Positions 51,993-60,134 of a DNA stretch of 64,000 nt are shown here, in pieces (position 1 is the stretch's first letter; each line of letters opens with the position of its first letter). The position numbers and the translations under genes were made by a program. This stretch comes from Streptomyces tanashiensis. Lineage in GTDB: Bacteria > Actinomycetota > Actinomycetes > Streptomycetales > Streptomycetaceae. The notes below the pieces were generated by a model that saw only the letters and a program-made list of their open reading frames with translations, had not been told where the DNA came from and made no database searches. The stretch lies in assembly GCF_014648895.1 (NCBI RefSeq), contig NZ_BMRZ01000017.1, positions 124,001 to 188,000 on the forward strand, written 5' to 3'.

Positions 51993-53003
51993 CTAGCGGG
52001 ACGGCGGCGGGGCGGTGGAGCCCCGCACGACGAGCTCGGGCTCGAAGAGCAGCTCGCCCGGGTGGGAGTGGACCCCCTGGATCTGGGAGCAGAGCAGCTC
52101 GACGGCGGCCCGCCCCATCGCCTCGATGGGCTGACGGACGGTCGACAGCGGCGGCTCGGTGCAGTTCATGAAGGCGGAGTCGTCGAAGCCGACGACCGAG
52201 ACGTCCCGGGGGACGACGAGCCCGCGCCGGCGGGCGGCCCGGATCGCCCCGAGGGCGAGCGGGTCGCTGGCGCAGACGATCCCGGTGACGCCCTGCTCCA
52301 GCAGGCCGTTGGCGGCGGCCTGCCCGCCTTCGAGGGAGAAGATCGAGCGCACGATCTGCGCGTCGGGCAGCGGGGTTCCGGCCGCCTCGGCGGCGGCACG
52401 CGCGGCCTGGAGCTTGCGCCCGGAGGGCACGTGATCGGCGGGGCCCAGGAGCAGGCCGATCTTCTCGTGTCCGAGGGAGGCCAGGTGGCGCCAGGCCTGC
52501 TCGACGGCGACGGCGTCGTCGCAGGCGACGCAGGGGAAGTCGAGCCCCTCGATGGAGGCGTTGATGAGGACGACCGGGATGTTGCGCTCGGCGAGCTGGT
52601 GGTAGTGGTCGTGCGGGGCGTCGGCCTGCGCGAAGAGGCCTCCCGCGAAGACGACGCCGGAAACCTGCTGCTGGAGGAGCAGGTCCACGTAGTCGGCCTC
52701 CGAGACGCCGCCCTTGGTCTGGGTGCAGAGCACGGGGGTGAGCCCCTGCTGGGCGAGGGCGCCCCCGATGACCTCGGCGAAGGCCGGGAAGATGGGGTTC
52801 TGCAGCTCGGGCAGGACGAGTCCGACGAGCCGGGCGCGCTCGCCCCTGAGCTGGGTGGGCCGCTCGTAGCCGAGCACGTCCAGGGCGGTGAGGACGGACT
52901 GCCGGGTGGCTTCCGAGACCCCCGGCTTGCCGTTGAGGACACGGCTGACCGTCGCCTCGCTGACCCCCACCTTTTTCGCCACCTGAGCAAGTCGTCGCGT
53001 CAT
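51993..53003 (-). CDS. LacI family transcriptional regulator of the glucan locus
   Basis: The 336-residue protein has the LacI headpiece (MTRRLAQVAKKVGVSEATVSRVLNGKPGVSEATRQ) and a periplasmic-binding-like sensor domain (ARLVGLVLPELQNPIFPAFAEVIGG, VVGFDDSAFMNCTEPPLSTVRQPIEAMGRAAVELL). It probably represses the GH87 and transport genes until an alpha-glucan oligosaccharide binds. There is no ribosome site before the ATG at 53003; three CTTGCG repeats occupy that space, so the mRNA may be leaderless and autoregulated. Confidence 0.93.
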   Translation of the reverse strand: MTRRLAQVAKKVGVSEATVSRVLNGKPGVSEATRQSVLTALDVLGYERPTQLRGERARLVGLVLPELQNPIFPAFAEVIGGALAQQGLTPVLCTQTKGGVSEADYVDLLLQQQVSGVVFAGGLFAQADAPHDHYHQLAERNIPVVLINASIEGLDFPCVACDDAVAVEQAWRHLASLGHEKIGLLLGPADHVPSGRKLQAARAAAEAAGTPLPDAQIVRSIFSLEGGQAAANGLLEQGVTGIVCASDPLALGAIRAARRRGLVVPRDVSVVGFDDSAFMNCTEPPLSTVRQPIEAMGRAAVELLCSQIQGVHSHPGELLFEPELVVRGSTAPPPSR

Positions 53004-53006
53004 ACA

Positions 53007-53032
53007 CGCAAGACTAGCGCAAGCATCGCAAG
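53007..53032 (-). promoter_or_regulatory. three direct CTTGCG repeats at the LacI start
   Basis: On the gene strand CTTGCG occurs three times (53032-53027, 53023-53018, 53012-53007), spaced 9 and 11 bases start to start, ending three bases before the ATG. Their place over the likely transcription start suggests autorepression. Confidence 0.55.
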
Positions 53033-53230
53033 AGAATGACAGCCAGTTGCAGTTCCCGCGCAAACAAGCCTTCCCGGCGCGGCCTTCAGTAACGCATTGT
53101 CATCGCCGATCACTCATTGCTCCGAGTGGCGCTCCCCCGGTGGTGACCGTCCGGCCCTCGACGAAGGCTGGCCTACGCGGTGGCCGCCCCCCGGGACGTA
53201 CGGGGACGGACGGAGCCGCACACCATCGTC

Positions 53231-53257
53231 GTCGGCCTCGGCACGGCCGAGGCCGAC
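53231..53257 (+). promoter_or_regulatory. 12-bp perfect hairpin in the leader of the Tap-like hydrolase operon
   Basis: GTCGGCCTCGGC (53231-53242) and GCCGAGGCCGAC (53246-53257) pair around an ACG loop, ending 16 bases before the ATG at 53274. No forward gene precedes it, so it is not an ordinary terminator. It may be a leader hairpin that affects mRNA stability or translation. Confidence 0.45.
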
Positions 53258-53273
53258 GGAAAGACGGGTACAG

Positions 53274-54854
53274 ATGACGGAACAAGGCATCAGGACAAGC
53301 TGCCCGCCGTTCGCTCGCGGGCTGGCGCTCGCCGCGGCCGGTCTGGCATTCCTGGGCGCGATCGGTCCGACACCGAGCAGCGCCCTGTCCTCCCCCTTCG
53401 CCGGGCCGCGTCCCGAAGGGCCGGCGCGGTTCGTGCCCGGTCCCTGCCCGGACACACCCGAGCCGATCCCCGGACGGTGCGGGGTCCTGGAGGTGCCCGA
53501 GAGCCGGACCCACCGCGGCGGACGGACCCTCAAGCTCACCGTGGCCATCGTCCCGGCCGCGTCCACGACGCCCGCCGGGGACCCGGTGGTGTTCATGGAA
53601 GGGGGTCCCGGCGGAGACGCGATCGGGGCCATCCCCTTCCTGATCGACTCGGGTGTGAACCGGGATCGCGACCTGATCGTCATGACCCAGCGCGGCGGGC
53701 TCCACTCGCAGCCGAACCTGGCCTGCCCGGAGATGGACCGGTTCAACGCGGCCTCCGTGGGACTGCCCTACGACACGCCCTCGACCGGCCGGCTCCTGGT
53801 GCGCGCCGCCAAGGAGTGCCGGGACCGTCTGACGGCCGGCGGCATCCGGCTGAGCGCCTACAACACCACCGAGAACGCCGCGGACTTCGCCGCCCTGCGC
53901 CATGCGCTCGGCATCAAGAAGTGGAACGTGTACGGCTACTCCTACGGCACCGACCTGGCCCTCACCTACCTGCGCCGGCACCCCGAGGGGATCCGCTCGG
54001 TGACGATCGACTCGGTCGTGCCTCCGCAGATCGTGAGCCTGCCGTGGGCCTGGGACAGCGCCCGGGAGGGAATCGGCACGATCTTCGCGGCGTGCGAGGC
54101 CCAGCCCGCCTGCAAGAACCGCTACCCGGACCTCTCGCGCACGCTGACGGAACAGGTACGGCGTCTTGAGGCGAACCCCCTGACGCTGACGGTGCAACCG
54201 CCCGCCGGCGGAGGCCCGGTGAAGGTCGTCCTCGACGGGGGTGCCCTGGTGAACCTGCTGGTCACCGACGGCGGCGCCCTGCCCGCCACCGAGGTCCCCG
54301 CGGCGCTGGACGAACTCGCCCGCGGGAATCCGGAGCGCTTCGCCCAGGCACGAGCCGCCGGGGCGACGCCCGTCATCGGCGAGTTCGCCCACGGTCTGAC
54401 GCATTCGGTGGCGTGCGCCGAGTGGGCGCCGGGCTACACGAAGGCGGACCTTCTCGCAGCCGGGCGCCGGGCGTTCCCCGGATGGCCGGACACCGTCCTG
54501 GCCCACGCACCGCAGCTTCCCTTCGAGCACGACCTGTGCCGCGTCTGGAACGTCCCGGACCGCACCGCGGTCCAGCGGGTGGCCACCTTCAGCAAGGTGC
54601 CGACGCTGATCATCTCCGGAACGTTCGACGCGAAGACGGGGGCGAGCTGGGGCCCGTACGCCGGCCGCACGCTGCCCCGCTCGACCGCCGTGCCGATCCC
54701 CGGAATCGGCCACTTCGTCGTTCCCCAGTCGCCCTGCGCACAGACCGTCCTGGCCTCCTTCCTCACGCGTCCGACCGCACCGCCCGACACCGGCTGCGTG
54801 GCAGGACTCGCCCCGAAACCGTTCACCATCACCCCTGCCCCGGAGACCTCATGA
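53274..54854 (+). CDS. secreted Tap-like alpha/beta hydrolase 1
   Basis: The 526-residue protein has a signal peptide (LALAAAGLAFLGAIGPTPSSA) and the alpha/beta hydrolase fold of Streptomyces tripeptidyl aminopeptidases: oxyanion FMEGGPGGDA, nucleophile elbow GYSYGTD (Ser near 223), aspartate in IISGTFDAKT and histidine in PGIGHFVVPQSPC. Family members release short peptides or open ester bonds; the substrate is unknown. The ribosome site is weak (GGAAAG). Its stop overlaps the next start as ATGA. Confidence 0.87.
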   Translation: MTEQGIRTSCPPFARGLALAAAGLAFLGAIGPTPSSALSSPFAGPRPEGPARFVPGPCPDTPEPIPGRCGVLEVPESRTHRGGRTLKLTVAIVPAASTTPAGDPVVFMEGGPGGDAIGAIPFLIDSGVNRDRDLIVMTQRGGLHSQPNLACPEMDRFNAASVGLPYDTPSTGRLLVRAAKECRDRLTAGGIRLSAYNTTENAADFAALRHALGIKKWNVYGYSYGTDLALTYLRRHPEGIRSVTIDSVVPPQIVSLPWAWDSAREGIGTIFAACEAQPACKNRYPDLSRTLTEQVRRLEANPLTLTVQPPAGGGPVKVVLDGGALVNLLVTDGGALPATEVPAALDELARGNPERFAQARAAGATPVIGEFAHGLTHSVACAEWAPGYTKADLLAAGRRAFPGWPDTVLAHAPQLPFEHDLCRVWNVPDRTAVQRVATFSKVPTLIISGTFDAKTGASWGPYAGRTLPRSTAVPIPGIGHFVVPQSPCAQTVLASFLTRPTAPPDTGCVAGLAPKPFTITPAPETS

Positions 54855-56443
54855 TGTCCCTCCTGCCACCCCGCCGCCGGCGCGCGTCGCGCCGGTTCCC
54901 CGTCACGCTGGCCGGAGCCACGGCCGGTGCCCTCGTCGTCGGCCTCACCGCGCTGCCCGCCGGTGCGGAGTCGGGCGCCGGAGCGCCGCTCGGCACGGTC
55001 GCCCGGACGGCGGGCGACGCCCGCTACAGGCCGGGCCCCTGCCCCAGGACGGCGGACCCGATCCCCGATCTGGAGCGCGCACGCTGCGGAACGCTCACCG
55101 TTCCCGAGAACCGTTCCCGGCACAAGAGCCGGAAGATCACCCTCGCGGTCGCGATCATTCCCGCGGTCGCCAAGAGGCCGGCATCCGACCCGATCGTGTG
55201 GCTCGCCGGCGGACCCGGCGACGACGCGGTCTCCGAGATCCCGATGGCGGTCGGCGGCGGCCTCAACCGCGACCGTGACGTGATCTTCATGTCCCAGCGC
55301 GGGACCTACTCGGCCGACCCCGAGCTGACCTGCCGGAACGTCGACGAGTTCGCCGCGAACTCCCTCGACCTCGTCTTCGGCGCGCCGTCCACCGGGCGGC
55401 TGCACGTCCAGGAGACGCGGAAGTGCCGTGACCGGCTGGTGAAGCGCGGGGCCGACCTCAGCGCCTACAACGGCACCGAGAGCTCCGCCGACTACGACGG
55501 ACTGCGCAGGGCCCTGGGCATCAGGCAGTGGAACGTGTTCGGCATCTCCTACGGCACCGACCTGGCGCTCCAGTACATGCGCCTGCACCCGAAGGGCATC
55601 CGTTCGGTCGGCATCGACGGCGTCCTGCCGCCGTCCCTGGCCGGCGGGGCCGTGACCTGGAAGGCCGCACGGGAAGGTTTCGACGGCATCTTCGAGGCCT
55701 GTGCGGAGCAGCCCTCCTGCAACACCCGCTACCCGAACCTCAAGGGCACCTTCGAGCGTCTGGTCAGCGAGCTCGAGGCCCGACCGGTCACCACCACCGT
55801 CACGGTCCCCGGCCACCCGGAGCCGGTGAAGGTCACGCTGGACGGCGGACTCCTGGTGAACTGGCTGACCTTCGCCAGCCACGTCGCGGCAGGCGTGCCC
55901 CGCTCCATCGACGAACTGGCCCACGGCAACCCGCAGCGGATCGCCGAGCAGTACGCGGGCGGGAAGCTCAGTCCTCAGGCCATCGGGAGGGTCTCCCACG
56001 GGCTCGTCTTCGGCGTCTTCTGCAGGGAGTGGACCCCGTTCGAGAGCGAGGGCGACGTGATCCGGGCAGGGCGGCGCCTGTTCCCGACGTTCCCCCGCTC
56101 GGTCGTGGCCAACGCTCCCCTGCTCAGCTGGATGCACGCGGACTGCCGCGCCTGGGACGTCCCCCCGGCGGACCCCTCGATCCGGCAGCGGACGTACAGC
56201 GACATCCCGACCCTCGTCCTGTCCGGCGGGTTCGACTCCCAGACCGCGCCGAGCAGCGGACCGTACGCGGCCCGCACGCTGAGCCGGTCGACCGCCGTCA
56301 CGGTCCCCTACGTCGCCCATGTGGTCTTCGCCGACTCGCCGTGCGCGCAGACGATCACCCGGTCGTTCTTCGACACTCCGGCCGCGCCGGACACGGGATG
56401 CCTCGCGGGGCTTCAGCCGCCCACGTTCGAGGTCGCGCCGTAG
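54851..56443 (+). CDS. secreted Tap-like alpha/beta hydrolase 2
   Basis: The 530-residue protein is a clear paralogue of the preceding one: signal peptide (FPVTLAGATAGALVVGLTALPAGA), WLAGGPGDDA, GISYGTD nucleophile elbow, SGGFDSQT, and PYVAHVVFADSPCAQT with the histidine. It starts at ATG 54851, overlapping the previous stop by four bases. The pair looks like a tandem duplication kept under one promoter, perhaps with different substrate ranges. Confidence 0.88.
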   Translation: MMSLLPPRRRRASRRFPVTLAGATAGALVVGLTALPAGAESGAGAPLGTVARTAGDARYRPGPCPRTADPIPDLERARCGTLTVPENRSRHKSRKITLAVAIIPAVAKRPASDPIVWLAGGPGDDAVSEIPMAVGGGLNRDRDVIFMSQRGTYSADPELTCRNVDEFAANSLDLVFGAPSTGRLHVQETRKCRDRLVKRGADLSAYNGTESSADYDGLRRALGIRQWNVFGISYGTDLALQYMRLHPKGIRSVGIDGVLPPSLAGGAVTWKAAREGFDGIFEACAEQPSCNTRYPNLKGTFERLVSELEARPVTTTVTVPGHPEPVKVTLDGGLLVNWLTFASHVAAGVPRSIDELAHGNPQRIAEQYAGGKLSPQAIGRVSHGLVFGVFCREWTPFESEGDVIRAGRRLFPTFPRSVVANAPLLSWMHADCRAWDVPPADPSIRQRTYSDIPTLVLSGGFDSQTAPSSGPYAARTLSRSTAVTVPYVAHVVFADSPCAQTITRSFFDTPAAPDTGCLAGLQPPTFEVAP

Positions 56444-56449
56444 CCCGTC

Positions 56450-57334
56450 CTAGGTGCGGGTGTCGTCCGATCGGAGGGCGGTGTGGACGCCGGTGATCAC
56501 CACGGCGATCAGGCAGAGAGCGATGATCGTCTCGGCCCACAGGAACGCGAACCAGTCCAGCACGCAACCGATCGGAGGTGAACCGGGGGCCGTGTTGCGG
56601 AACGCCGAGAGCGCGAACAGCGTGGCGGCCATCCAGGCGAGGGCGGGCCAGACCAGCCCCCGGTTGCGGGCCGTCAGATACCAGGCCCCGATGAGCACGG
56701 ACGCGGCCAGCGCCCACATCACGACCATCATGAAGAGCGCGAAGACCAGCAGGCTGCCCGAGCGGGCCACCACCACCCCCAGGGCCGCTTCCTGCGGGGA
56801 GGCCGTCGGTGTCGCGGAGACCGAGAACAGCGTGTCGTTGTTGGAGAACAGCACCCGCACCGGCACCGGTTCACCGCCGAGAACCGCCCAGAACTCGATG
56901 TCGGTCTCGTAGGTGTCGAACGGGTAGTCGCTGATCGATCCGCCCACCATGGCGACCTGCACGTCCTTGGTCGCGAGCCGCTCGTGCGCCTTGAACGCCA
57001 GGTCGCCGAGGGTCGCCGCGGAGGTCTGGAGGGTGAGATCGGCCACCGGAGCGGTCCCCTCCTCCTCGCCGAAGCTCCCGCGCGGGACGGCCCGGACCCT
57101 CAGGACCAGCTCTCGGGCAGAGGCGTCGACGCGCTGGACGGTGGCTTCCACGTCCACACGGTCGGCGGCTCCGGAGCCGGCGGTGTGGATCGTGTCCATC
57201 GCCTGCCGCTCGGTGTACTGCAGCCACGACCCCACGGCCACCGCCACCACGATCAGGACCGCGATGGGGATCAGGATCGGCAGGAGCGACGTCCGGGAAC
57301 GGCGCGGGCGAGGCGACTCCGGGGGTGCGGCCAT
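56450..57334 (-). CDS. DUF4436-like membrane protein
   Basis: The 294-residue protein has one N-terminal helix (LLPILIPIAVLIVVAVAVGSW) and an extracytoplasmic beta-rich domain (VDVEATVQRVDASARELVLRVRAVP, GGSISDYPFDTYETDIEFW). Three or four C-terminal helices follow (LLVFALFMMVVMWALAASVLI, WPALAWMAATLFALSAF, FLWAETIIALCLIAVVITGV). DYPFDTY is typical of DUF4436. Function unknown. It is convergent with the hydrolase operon, 6 bases away. Confidence 0.82.
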   Translation of the reverse strand: MAAPPESPRPRRSRTSLLPILIPIAVLIVVAVAVGSWLQYTERQAMDTIHTAGSGAADRVDVEATVQRVDASARELVLRVRAVPRGSFGEEEGTAPVADLTLQTSAATLGDLAFKAHERLATKDVQVAMVGGSISDYPFDTYETDIEFWAVLGGEPVPVRVLFSNNDTLFSVSATPTASPQEAALGVVVARSGSLLVFALFMMVVMWALAASVLIGAWYLTARNRGLVWPALAWMAATLFALSAFRNTAPGSPPIGCVLDWFAFLWAETIIALCLIAVVITGVHTALRSDDTRT

Positions 57335-57561
57335 GGCGACTCCGGCGGGCTGGGAGGAACGGGCTTGTCCGGCCGACGCCGGCCGGGAGACCCCGCACCC
57401 ACGCGGCGCGGTCGGCCGGACCCGGCGCGATCGTCGCGGGCGGCCGGCTCCGCCGAGACGCGCGGGGGCGGTGGCCGCAAGGCGATCCTCGCCGACCCGG
57501 CAGACGAACCACGGCATCCGGGCGGGTGTGTCGACGCGGGCGTGCCGCGTGCCCGGGGAGG

Positions 57562-58650
57562 TCAGAGCCAGCCGTTGCGGCGGAAGCCCCGGTGGATCAC
57601 GAAGCAGGCGACCGCCATGACGCCGAGGACCATGGGGTAGCCGTAGGTCCAGCGCAGCTCGGGCATGTGCTCGAAGTTCATGCCGTAGACGCCGCAGACC
57701 ATGGTCGGGACCGCGATGATCGCGGCCCAGGCGGTGATCTTGCGCATGTCCTCGTTCTGGGCGACGGTCACCTGCGCGAGATGGGCCTGGAGTATCGAGT
57801 CGAGGAGCGCGTCGTACGAGGCGACCTGCTCGTTGACCCGCGCCAGGTGGTCGGCCACGTCACGGAAGTACGCGCGTACCTCGGGGGCGACGGTCGGCAC
57901 CGGTTCGGCCGCCAGGCGCTGGAGTGGACGGCCCAGGGGTGTCACGGCCCGCTTCAGTTCGAGGAGTTCGCGCTTGAGCTGGTAGATCCGGCCGACGTCA
58001 CCCCGGTGGCCCTGCTCGGAGAAGACCGCCGTCTCGATCGCCTCCAGGTCGTCCTGCACGGCTTCGGCGACGCCGAGGTAGTCGTCGACGACATGGTCCG
58101 CGATCGCGTGGAGCACCGCGGAGGGCCCCTTCGCCAGCTGCTCGGGCTCCGACTCCAGGGCCTCGCGGAGCGGGCCGAGCGAGCCGTGTCCGCCGTGGCG
58201 GATGGTGATGACGAAGTCGGGCCCGGTGAAGGCCATCAGCTCGCCCGTGTCCACCACCTCGCTGGAGGCGGTGAGCTCCTCGTGCTCCACGTAGCGCACC
58301 GTCTTGAAGACGGCGAACAGCACGTCGTCGTACTGCTCCAGCTTCGGCCGCTGGTGGGCGTGGACGGCGTCCTCCACCGCGAGCGGGTGCAGCCCGAACA
58401 GCTCGGCCAGCCCCGCGAACTCCTTCTCCTCCGGCTCGTGCAGACCGATCCAGACGAACCCGTCACCCGCCTTCCGCACACGCCGGACGGCCTCGTCGAC
58501 CGACCGGACGTCGTCCTGACGTACGCCGTCCCGGTAGACCACGCAGTTGACCACGGCGCTGCCGAGGGGCGAACGCGCCGGGTGGCTGAGGTCCACGGCA
58601 CGCCGGTACGTCCGGCGGACGGCACTGCGCAGACGGTGAATCATCGACAC
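57562..58650 (-). CDS. corA: CorA-type magnesium/cobalt transporter (GMN motif)
   Basis: The 362-residue protein has the acidic cytosolic domain (VWIGLHEPEEKEFAGLAELFGLHPLAVEDAVHAHQRPKLEQYDD) and two C-terminal helices joined by the signature YGMNFEHMPEL. It forms pentameric Mg2+ channels in the inner membrane. The GTG at 58650 follows AAGGAG. It lies 45 bases after a second CorA-like gene and is probably cotranscribed with it. Confidence 0.92.
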   Translation of the reverse strand: MSMIHRLRSAVRRTYRRAVDLSHPARSPLGSAVVNCVVYRDGVRQDDVRSVDEAVRRVRKAGDGFVWIGLHEPEEKEFAGLAELFGLHPLAVEDAVHAHQRPKLEQYDDVLFAVFKTVRYVEHEELTASSEVVDTGELMAFTGPDFVITIRHGGHGSLGPLREALESEPEQLAKGPSAVLHAIADHVVDDYLGVAEAVQDDLEAIETAVFSEQGHRGDVGRIYQLKRELLELKRAVTPLGRPLQRLAAEPVPTVAPEVRAYFRDVADHLARVNEQVASYDALLDSILQAHLAQVTVAQNEDMRKITAWAAIIAVPTMVCGVYGMNFEHMPELRWTYGYPMVLGVMAVACFVIHRGFRRNGWL

Positions 58651-58695
58651 GGGACACTCCTTCGGCAGACAGCCGGCCAGTCTGCCAGCACAGGC

Positions 58696-59751
58696 TCACT
58701 CCGTGAGGGTCGGCTCCTCGCGCCGGACGGGGTGGGTCACCTCCGGCATCGGCTGTGCCAGGTGGCCGCGGCGGCGGCGCAGCCAGGCGTAGAGCAGGAG
58801 GGACGGCAGCAGCAGTCCGCCGACGGTGAGGGCGAGGAACGCCGGGAAGCCGCTGATGTGGCTGACGAGCCATTCGAAGTTCTGCCCGAAGAAGCCGACC
58901 ACGAAGGACAGCGGGAGGAACACGCTGGCGAGGACGGTGAGCCGCTCCATCGTGGCGCTCTGCCGGAGGTTGATCTTGTTCTGCTCGACGGAGATCACCG
59001 CGATGTTCGCCTCAAGGACGGTGGTCAGCAGGTCCCGCTGGGCCGCGACCTCCTCGTTGACCAGCAGCAGGTGGTCGTGCACGTCGCGGATGTACGGCAG
59101 GAGCGCCGGGGTCGACTTGCCGGACTGCAGGCGTCGTCCCAGTACCGCGAGCAGCGGGTGCACGGCGCGGTAGAAGTCGGTCGCCTCACGGCGCAGGAAG
59201 TAGATCCGTTCGGTCGGGGCGACCGCCCCGGAGAACACGGTGGCCTCGATCTGCTCGATGTCGCGTTCCAGCTCCTCGACGACCGGCGCGTAGCTGTCGA
59301 CCACCTGGTCGAAGATGGCCCAGAGCGTGGAGGCGCTGCCGGTCTTCAGCAGCTCGGGGCGGGCTTCGAGCCGGCTCCGGGCCTCGTGCAGCTCGCTCGC
59401 GATGCCCTGGCGCACCGTGATCACGAAGTGTTCGGCGAGGAAGATGCTGATCTCGCCGGTGTCGATCTCCTCGCGCTCGTCGTCGTAGCGCGCCGTGCGC
59501 AGGATGATCAGTTCGGTGCCGTCCTCGTACTGCTCCGCCTTCGGCCGCAGGTGGAACGTCCGGGCGTCCTCGACGGCCAGCTCGTGCAGTCCGAAGACCT
59601 CACGGACCCGGCTCAGCTCCTCGGGGCTCGGTTCGAACATGCCCAGCCAGACGAATCCGCCCAGCCTGCAGCGCGCGGCCGCCTGCTCCAGCGGCATCGC
59701 GCCCTCGTGCTGCCGGCGCCCGTCACGGTAGTGAGCGCAGTCGACGATCAT
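58696..59751 (-). CDS. CorA-like transporter with GQN in place of GMN
   Basis: The 351-residue protein is CorA-like throughout (FVWLGMFEPSPEELSRVREVFGLHELAVEDARTFHLRPKAEQYED, RDVHDHLLLVNEEVAAQRDLL). The loop after the first membrane helix reads FFGQNFEWL instead of YGMNF. GMN is essential for Mg2+ in CorA, and variants such as GIN in ZntB have other ions or directions, so the cargo may differ. GAGGAGG precedes the ATG at 59751. Confidence 0.9.
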   Translation of the reverse strand: MIVDCAHYRDGRRQHEGAMPLEQAAARCRLGGFVWLGMFEPSPEELSRVREVFGLHELAVEDARTFHLRPKAEQYEDGTELIILRTARYDDEREEIDTGEISIFLAEHFVITVRQGIASELHEARSRLEARPELLKTGSASTLWAIFDQVVDSYAPVVEELERDIEQIEATVFSGAVAPTERIYFLRREATDFYRAVHPLLAVLGRRLQSGKSTPALLPYIRDVHDHLLLVNEEVAAQRDLLTTVLEANIAVISVEQNKINLRQSATMERLTVLASVFLPLSFVVGFFGQNFEWLVSHISGFPAFLALTVGGLLLPSLLLYAWLRRRRGHLAQPMPEVTHPVRREEPTLTE

Positions 59752-59890
59752 GGCCGCCTCCTCGCGGCCGGGCGGCGGGCGCCGTCTCCTGCTCCCCGGC
59801 GGCGCGGCGCGCCGTGCCGGCCTCACACCCATAGATGCTCCTCCGACTCGGCGGGAATGTCCCGCCCCGGCCGGGCACGGACGTCGCGAC

Positions 59891-60018
59891 GGGTTCGGGC
59901 CGCCACGGAAGGGCCGCACCGCGGACCTGTCGCGAAGGGTTCGGGCCGCCACGGAAGGGCCGCACCGCGGACCTGTCGCGAAGGGTTCGGGCCGCCACGG
60001 GAGGGCCGCACCGCGGAC
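59891..60018. repeat. 46-bp tandem repeat, nearly three copies
   Basis: A unit beginning GGGTTCGGGCCGCCACGG starts at 59891, 59937 and 59983; the third copy stops short after GCACCGCGGACC near 60018. Copies are almost identical. The 46-base period is not a multiple of three and the array lies between genes, so it is not coding. The rest of the 383-base gap (59752-60134) holds only the terminator listed next. Confidence 0.85.
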
Positions 60019-60084
60019 CGGGCGATTCCTCCGCGCGTACCCCACCCGGGTACGGCTCGTCGCGAGCTCGCTCCGCCGTTCCAC

Positions 60085-60121
60085 GCCGGGGCGGGCGCCG
60101 CTCGTGGACGCCCGCCCCGGC
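60085..60121 (-). terminator. terminator after the GH31 gene
   Basis: GCCGGGGCGGGCG (60085-60097) and CGCCCGCCCCGGC (60109-60121) form a perfect 13-bp stem with an 11-base loop, 14 bases after the GH31 stop. Confidence 0.85.
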
Positions 60122-60134
60122 TGTCGCCTCCGCC

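Noticed and set aside
59891..60018. 46-bp repeats as a CRISPR array
   Set aside because: The copies are directly adjacent with no unique spacers, and no cas genes are present.
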